A program made the translations under genes and the position numbers. From positions 1-64,000 of the forward strand of contig JAUVZJ010000001.1 in assembly GCA_030602585.1 (NCBI GenBank): DNA of 64,000 nt. Direction: 5' to 3'. This DNA comes from Candidatus Methanophagales archaeon (GTDB taxonomy: Archaea; Halobacteriota; Syntropharchaeia; Alkanophagales; Methanospirareceae). Within the stretch, counting starts at the first letter, position 1. Every line of letters begins with the position of its first letter. The notes beneath the pieces are model-generated. The model searched no databases. It was not told where the DNA came from and saw only the letters and a program-made list of their open reading frames with translations. Positions 59,842 through 64,000 of the stretch are shown here, piece by piece.

Positions 59842-60242
59842 AAATTGATGAAGAAGTTATTTTAGAAATTGAAAAAAGAAGAAAACTTGCTGATCACTAC
59901 TATGACAATTTCAGGAAGTATTACGAGAATAAAAATTATTCTAAAGCTTCCGAGTTCCTATGGGGATCGTTGAATGCGCTTGTCTATGCCATTGGATTGC
60001 TTCACGAGGAAAAGGTAAGCGACCATGGAAAGGTTGTAGATTTTATAAAAGAGTTAGCGGATGTATATAGTGACAAAGAAATAGAGGGATGTTTGGCATC
60101 CGCACAAACTATTCATGCAAATTTCTTCCACGATTTCATGGACGAATTGATGTTTGAAGACAATAGAAAAAGAACCGAAAAACTGTTAGAGAAGTTGGTG
60201 AAAATTCTGGATGCGGAACTTAAAGCAGGTTTAAAGAAATGA
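59838..60242 (+). CDS. PaREP1/HEPN-like protein
   Basis: 134 residues, all helical: YYDNFRKYYENKNYSKASEFLWGSLNALVYAIGLLHEEKVSDHGKVVDFIKELADVY, the arrangement of PaREP1-type HEPN-like archaeal proteins, where a substrate- or partner-binding helix pair is followed by HGKV. No RNxxxH motif. It is coupled to the 59431 gene. Confidence 0.65.
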   Translation: MKIDEEVILEIEKRRKLADHYYDNFRKYYENKNYSKASEFLWGSLNALVYAIGLLHEEKVSDHGKVVDFIKELADVYSDKEIEGCLASAQTIHANFFHDFMDELMFEDNRKRTEKLLEKLVKILDAELKAGLKK

Positions 60243-60283
60243 AAGGAATAAGGGATAAGTCAGAACTGATAAACAGATTATTT

Positions 60284-60376
60284 TCATTCCGTGGTTGAAG
60301 ATATGGAGGTTCGTAATATCTTCTTTCTTTTTTCGAAATTCATGCCGAAGTCCAAGAATACACGGTTTTCGTTCAT
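60284..60376 (-). pseudogene. Second remnant of an MBL-fold protein N-terminus
   Basis: 30 codons from an ATG sharing one base with the DUF2283 stop (TGATG): MNENRVFLDFGMNFEKRKK then unrelated residues. It matches NRVFLDPGANFKKGKK of the remnant at 60899-61069 (11 of 16 positions). Not functional. Confidence 0.5.
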
Positions 60377-60618
60377 CACCTCTTAGAAGCCTCCAATACG
60401 GTTATTCCCACAAGTTCATCATCCTTATATCTGAGCAAGATGCCGTTCTCCAGCATTTCCGAATCTGTTGCTTTTTGCGGTCTTTTGAAACTGATGTAAA
60501 GAACATCCGCTTCTTTGTCGTAGTCTATCCACATCTTACCGACCGGGAATTTCAGAAGATGCGGTGTCGCTTTAAAAACCTCTTCCAATACTTCCTCTTG
60601 TGCTATTCCTTTCGCCAT
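60376..60618 (-). CDS. DUF2283 protein (putative antitoxin)
   Basis: 80 residues: MWIDYDKEADVLYISFKRPQKATDSEMLENGILLRYKDDELVGITVLEAS, the typical DUF2283 beta-rich core, with an N-terminal extension of 27 residues. Many DUF2283 genes pair with a small toxin upstream, as here; they overlap by 16 bases. It ends with the MBL remnant 60284-60376. Confidence 0.8.
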   Translation of the reverse strand: MAKGIAQEEVLEEVFKATPHLLKFPVGKMWIDYDKEADVLYISFKRPQKATDSEMLENGILLRYKDDELVGITVLEASKR

Positions 60619-60908
60619 AGTATCGCCTCCTTTTCTAATTTTATCTTGCTTGCAAAATATGAGGTTACTATAAATCCATCTTCTTTACTAATTTCTTTGT
60701 ACACTGTCGCTAAAAACTTATCCTTCTCAAGCTCTTTCAATGCAATAAACGCCGCTTTGTAACCCTTTATAATATAATCGGGCTCTTCAATTGCATTAAG
60801 CGCATTATCATAATAGCCGGCTAAATCATCGTGGTTTTCAATAATGTGAAGCCATCTTTCCGCTGTTAGTCTAATGGGAACGCCATTTTTTGACATTATT
60901 ATATCCAT
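60603..60908 (-). CDS. Putative toxin paired with DUF2283
   Basis: 101 residues: VPIRLTAERWLHIIENHDDLAGYYDNALNAIEEPDYIIKG, KELEKDKFLATVYKEISKEDGFIVTSYFASK. The helix-loop-strand order, W-x-H-I and the later KxxxFLATVYKE resemble phage-type RelE/barnase-like nucleases (PBECR-type), by impression only. The gene starts inside the end of an MBL-fold remnant (60899-61069). Confidence 0.7.
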   Translation of the reverse strand: MDIIMSKNGVPIRLTAERWLHIIENHDDLAGYYDNALNAIEEPDYIIKGYKAAFIALKELEKDKFLATVYKEISKEDGFIVTSYFASKIKLEKEAILWRKE

Positions 60909-61069
60909 TTTTCAACTCCCTTTAAATCTCTCAATCTCATTTCCATTATTTTCTTTCCTTTTTTGAAATTCGCCCCGGGGTCCAGAAATACACGGTTTTC
61001 TTTATCTGTCCGCAGAGTTTTGTTTCCTCCTATTTCACCTACGCCGCCATAAACAGTTAAAGTGGTCAT
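60899..61069 (-). pseudogene. Remnant of a metallo-beta-lactamase-fold protein N-terminus
   Basis: 56 codons: MTTLTVYGGVGEIGGNKTLR, ENRVFLDPGANFKKGKK, then out of similarity. This is how RNase J-like/MBL-fold hydrolases begin (YGGVGEIGGNKILLE..); the metal-binding HxHxDH part is missing. It follows the YhaN-like gene by seven bases. GGAGG upstream is internal to neither. Confidence 0.65.
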
Positions 61070-61075
61070 TTTTTC

Positions 61076-64000
61076 TCAATCTACATTTATATCAATTATT
61101 TTTGAATCAGGCATTATTTCAGCTAACAAATTAACACTTTCAGGATGGCATGTGAAGTAAAGAATTTGATTGGTTTTTGCTAATTCTTTGATAGCTTCAC
61201 ATGCTGCTCGGAATCTTTTAGGGTCAAAATTTACAAGAATGTCATCGAAAACAATAGGTAAGGATTCCGCTCTTTTACTAAATTCACGAACGAAACCAAA
61301 TCTCAACGATAAATAGAGTTGTTCCGCGGTTCCTCTACTCAAATCCTGAATATCTTTTCGTCTGCCATCTTTATCCTCGACATAGATTTTCGCTTCGTCT
61401 AATGGTGCATAAATCCGTGAATACCTCCCAAGGGTCATTTTTGAAAAGAAAGATTGTGCTTCCTTAATAACTCCAGGTTGCCTCTCCTGTTCGTATTTTT
61501 CAATCGCTTTTCCCATGATAGTTCTTGCCAACGTAAGTATTGACCATTCATCAGAGTTTTTCTTCAGTTTTTGCATCTTCACGGTTTTTTCCATTCGCAA
61601 AAAAGAGCCTTCCTCCCCCCGCTCTATTTGTTCGATTTCTTTAGCAATACCACCTCGTTTTTCTCTGAGTTCTGAAAGATTATTTTCTATCTCTTCAAGT
61701 CTCTCCTTTAGCTGTAATTCCTTTTCTTCCAAGTCCTCAGGAGATGTCTCCTCCAGTTCGTTGATGAAATCAAAATAGGGTTTTCCATCACCGCTAATTC
61801 TCTTAATATTTTGTTCTCCCTGGAGAATTTCATCCATTAGTTTATTACGCTCTTCCCAGTTTCTTGCGTTCTCTCTAAATTCAGTTTCAGATTCAGCAAA
61901 ACCTTGAGATAAGAGCTCGGAAACTGTTCTCTGTCGCTCTTCAAGTTTTATTTCTAAATTCCGAAGTTCAAGTTTCAGACTTTCTTCGTCTATATCCAGT
62001 TGTTCCAAGGTTTTGCTATCCTCTATGGCTTGATTCAATTCCTCTGTTATTTTCTCCAATTCCACGATTACATTTATCTCTTCCTTTTTTCTATTACAGT
62101 CTTCTAGAACAGAAGAGACTTTGGTTTCGTATTTCTCAATGGATTGTTGAATTGAGTTAATTCGCACCTTAATTTCCTCGATTGATTTTTGCTTTTCAAT
62201 GCACGTCTTAATTGTTGCAAAGATATCAATCGTTCCCTCGGGCGTTAGTTCTGAGTCTAAACCTCTTTCAGTGAGCCAGTTTCTCCATTCCTTTTGAGCT
62301 TTTTCTTCTTCTTTTCTTAGTGCTTCCAGTTTCTTTTTTACAGTATTTGCTTCCTCGCTGAGTTTTACCAACTTTTGATCCAGCGTTTCCTGTTGTTTCT
62401 TCAATTCATTTAATTTTAACTGGTTTTCAGAAGCTGCCCGGAGTTCTGAATCTTTATTTTCTATTTGTTGGGGGTCTGGAATGTCCTCAAAATCGCATAT
62501 CTGAGCATTTGATAGTATTTCATTTTTGATTTTTTGCAGCGCAGATTCAAGCTTGTTTCTCCGTTCAGACAAGTCCCTCGATCTTTCGATTAAATCTTCA
62601 GCCTCTTTGTCTTCGAATCCTTCTGGTGTAGTTGTTGAAAGTTCTTTTCTGCTTAAAATAATATAAAAGGTGGCAGATATAGACAAGATTGCGAGAATAC
62701 TGATGCCTATCACCCAGTTATTCCCAAAAATTGATAGTATCAAGGAAACGATTCCAGCAGCAATAAGCATAAGTGCAGGCCAAAGGGGTAGCTTTGGAAG
62801 GGGCTCTGCTCGATGTGGTTTGAGAATAGTGAACAGTTCTTCTTTTTCTTCGAGATTGCGCATGTCAACTTCCTTTTCTTTTAAATTGGGGTATTTTATT
62901 CGCAGGAGTTGTAGAGATTTTCTTTCTTGTTCCAATTTTTTTTCGTCTATTTGCTGAAGCGACTGGGTTTTGAGATGTTTATTTACTTTCTCTATCTCCT
63001 CTTCGATATTTTTAATGTTTTGCTCGATTCCTTGAACTTCTTTTTCAGTATCACGATTTTTTTCTTTCGCCTCTTCCAATGTGTTATGTTTTCTTCTTAC
63101 TGTTTCCTTAGTGGGTATGGAGATATCAAATTTGGATAGTTTCTCCTCATCCCAATCAGGTCCTATTTCATGTAGTGAACCCTTTAGCCCCTCTTTGTCT
63201 CTTTTTAGGTTTTCTTCTAACGTTGGCAGGCCTTTTGTAGCAGAGATATATTTATCCTGTCCCTTTTGAAGTTCAAGGATTTTATCCTTATTACCGATTA
63301 GCTTTTCATCTATTTTTGTCACCGATTTTTGGATTTTGATTTTTTTGAGTCCCTCATTCTTTTCAGAAATACTCTCGTTTAATTCATCGATTTTTTCTAT
63401 GTTTCTTTCCAACAGTTCTATGCCGTTTTCAGGAAAGTTCTCTATCTCAGGGATTTTTTGTAGACGCTCTTTAGCTTCTTGTATTTTCCTCCAATCATCC
63501 CAAACTCTAATCAAGTTTGTAGTGTGGTTGAATTTGGTTCTTATTTGATTTCGTTCTTGTTCGACATTTGCAATCTCCTTAGTTATCTCTTCTAACTCAT
63601 TGTGGAGACGATCAAAATTTTGGGTGTCTTTTTCTATTTCGCGGAGTCTTGAATCTATACTTTTAATTTCATTGAATAGAGCATTAATTTCTGGTTTGCT
63701 CCCACGCTCCTTAAAAAAACTGCCAGCTTCTGTTTCCAGATTTTTTTGCACTTCTGAGAGGGAAACAGCACCTATTCCTGTTCCTGCGCTGTAGATTCGC
63801 CCTTTGACTGCCTCACTGTTGAGTGTTTCAAAATCCTGGAGTTCGGTGAGTCCAAATGCGTAGATGTTCTCGAAAATGTCTTTGTTGGCATGTCCGAGGA
63901 GGTTAGAGAGTTCTGTGGTTCCACCTGTTGAACCATCGGGAAAAATTACCTTTACATTATGGGTCCCCTTAGAATAGCGTTCAATTGTATATCTTGTATT
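61076..64000 (-). CDS. YhaN/Rad50-like AAA ATPase with long coiled coil (5' end outside the window)
   Basis: The frame is open to position 64000; the first visible residues are NTRYTIERYSKGTHNVKVIF, and FENIYAFGLTELQDFETLNS matches the N-terminal ATPase lobe of YhaN-type proteins. A GTG at 63749-63751 is not the start. Long coiled coils flank a pair of hydrophobic helices (LPLWPALMLIAAGIVSLILS; WVIGISILAILSISATFYII), a YhaN hallmark. The C-terminal lobe has the signature QDLSRGTAEQLYLSLRFG and Walker B LPIVFDDILVNFD, then ILYFTCHPESV. A Mre11/YhaO-like partner might lie beyond the edge. Likely role: DNA end processing or defence. Confidence 0.85.
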   Translation of the reverse strand, partial: NTRYTIERYSKGTHNVKVIFPDGSTGGTTELSNLLGHANKDIFENIYAFGLTELQDFETLNSEAVKGRIYSAGTGIGAVSLSEVQKNLETEAGSFFKERGSKPEINALFNEIKSIDSRLREIEKDTQNFDRLHNELEEITKEIANVEQERNQIRTKFNHTTNLIRVWDDWRKIQEAKERLQKIPEIENFPENGIELLERNIEKIDELNESISEKNEGLKKIKIQKSVTKIDEKLIGNKDKILELQKGQDKYISATKGLPTLEENLKRDKEGLKGSLHEIGPDWDEEKLSKFDISIPTKETVRRKHNTLEEAKEKNRDTEKEVQGIEQNIKNIEEEIEKVNKHLKTQSLQQIDEKKLEQERKSLQLLRIKYPNLKEKEVDMRNLEEKEELFTILKPHRAEPLPKLPLWPALMLIAAGIVSLILSIFGNNWVIGISILAILSISATFYIILSRKELSTTTPEGFEDKEAEDLIERSRDLSERRNKLESALQKIKNEILSNAQICDFEDIPDPQQIENKDSELRAASENQLKLNELKKQQETLDQKLVKLSEEANTVKKKLEALRKEEEKAQKEWRNWLTERGLDSELTPEGTIDIFATIKTCIEKQKSIEEIKVRINSIQQSIEKYETKVSSVLEDCNRKKEEINVIVELEKITEELNQAIEDSKTLEQLDIDEESLKLELRNLEIKLEERQRTVSELLSQGFAESETEFRENARNWEERNKLMDEILQGEQNIKRISGDGKPYFDFINELEETSPEDLEEKELQLKERLEEIENNLSELREKRGGIAKEIEQIERGEEGSFLRMEKTVKMQKLKKNSDEWSILTLARTIMGKAIEKYEQERQPGVIKEAQSFFSKMTLGRYSRIYAPLDEAKIYVEDKDGRRKDIQDLSRGTAEQLYLSLRFGFVREFSKRAESLPIVFDDILVNFDPKRFRAACEAIKELAKTNQILYFTCHPESVNLLAEIMPDSKIIDINVD

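Overview
The window is archaeal. Diagnostic genes are the small subunit of the archaeal D-family DNA polymerase (DP1), archaeal EF-1A next to ribosomal protein S10, an archaeal-type TrpRS, a tetraether lipid synthase (Tes), DUF166 and DUF460 proteins, TATA boxes close to start codons, and T-tract terminators. Heterodisulfide reductase subunits HdrC and HdrB, a formylmethanofuran dehydrogenase catalytic subunit (FwdB), a CooC-type ATPase, a methylamine-type corrinoid protein with a corrinoid-activation protein, and an FrhB-like F420 protein point to a methanogen or a methane/alkane oxidiser. An acyl-CoA dehydrogenase, MutS and exonuclease VII in the same stretch make an ANME-1/Syntrophoarchaeia-like lineage my best guess. 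That placement is inference, not shown by any one gene.

Layout. 1-2440 is an accessory region of broken genes (an MDR dehydrogenase remnant, a CCG-domain remnant), two small winged-helix proteins, a small zinc-ribbon membrane protein and a 107-bp MITE-like element. 2466-6056 holds an epimerase, prephenate dehydratase, tRNA-Thr and a LeuA/CimA-family synthase. 6222-10706 holds small Cys-rich proteins, tRNA-Arg and MutS. 11032-17078 is a minus-strand information-processing run: thioredoxin, DP1, UppS, ThpR, XseA, XseB and a methyltransferase. 17106-20491 holds a candidate pseudoknotted RNA, Tes and GatA. 22266-26447 is a porC-porD-porA-porB operon ending in an FrhB-like F420 subunit. 26789-32246 holds a DUF362 ferredoxin protein, PurS, TrpS, a putative agglutinin-C-like peptidase and a secreted PGF-CTERM amylase. 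32503-40683 mixes corrinoid genes, several toxin-antitoxin pairs, DUF166, IlvE and an amidohydrolase. 40993-46178 is a defence patch: a HEPN protein, a DNA methyltransferase and a broken type III-like restriction subunit. 46198-59330 is core metabolism: FwdB, an MFS transporter, DUF169, CooC, acyl-CoA dehydrogenase, DUF89, EF-1A/S10, HdrBC, DUF460 and Nnr. 59431-64000 is accessory again: a two-gene unknown cassette, a DUF2283 toxin-antitoxin-like pair between two remnants of one metallo-beta-lactamase-fold gene, and a YhaN/Rad50-like ATPase that runs off the window.

How the genes work together. HdrBC, FwdB, the por-frhB operon, DUF362 and the corrinoid/activator pair fit a C1 and acetyl-CoA economy run on ferredoxin, F420 and CoM/CoB. 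PheA, LeuA/CimA, IlvE, PurS, TrpS and GatA supply amino acids, purines and charged tRNAs. Tes and UppS serve lipids and cell-surface glycosylation. Five two-gene toxin-antitoxin modules plus solitary HEPN genes show a high load of conflict systems.

Most notable observation: a 45-bp double-hairpin repeat (44/45 identical in its two copies) sits in frame inside two unrelated enzyme genes, pheA and nnr, and encodes the same 15-residue insert in both. A second family of short palindromes recurs between genes and forms the ends of some reading frames. A third is a candidate RNA with a long closing stem, an apparent pseudoknot and a U-tail at 17168-17250. No CRISPR array and no rRNA were seen.
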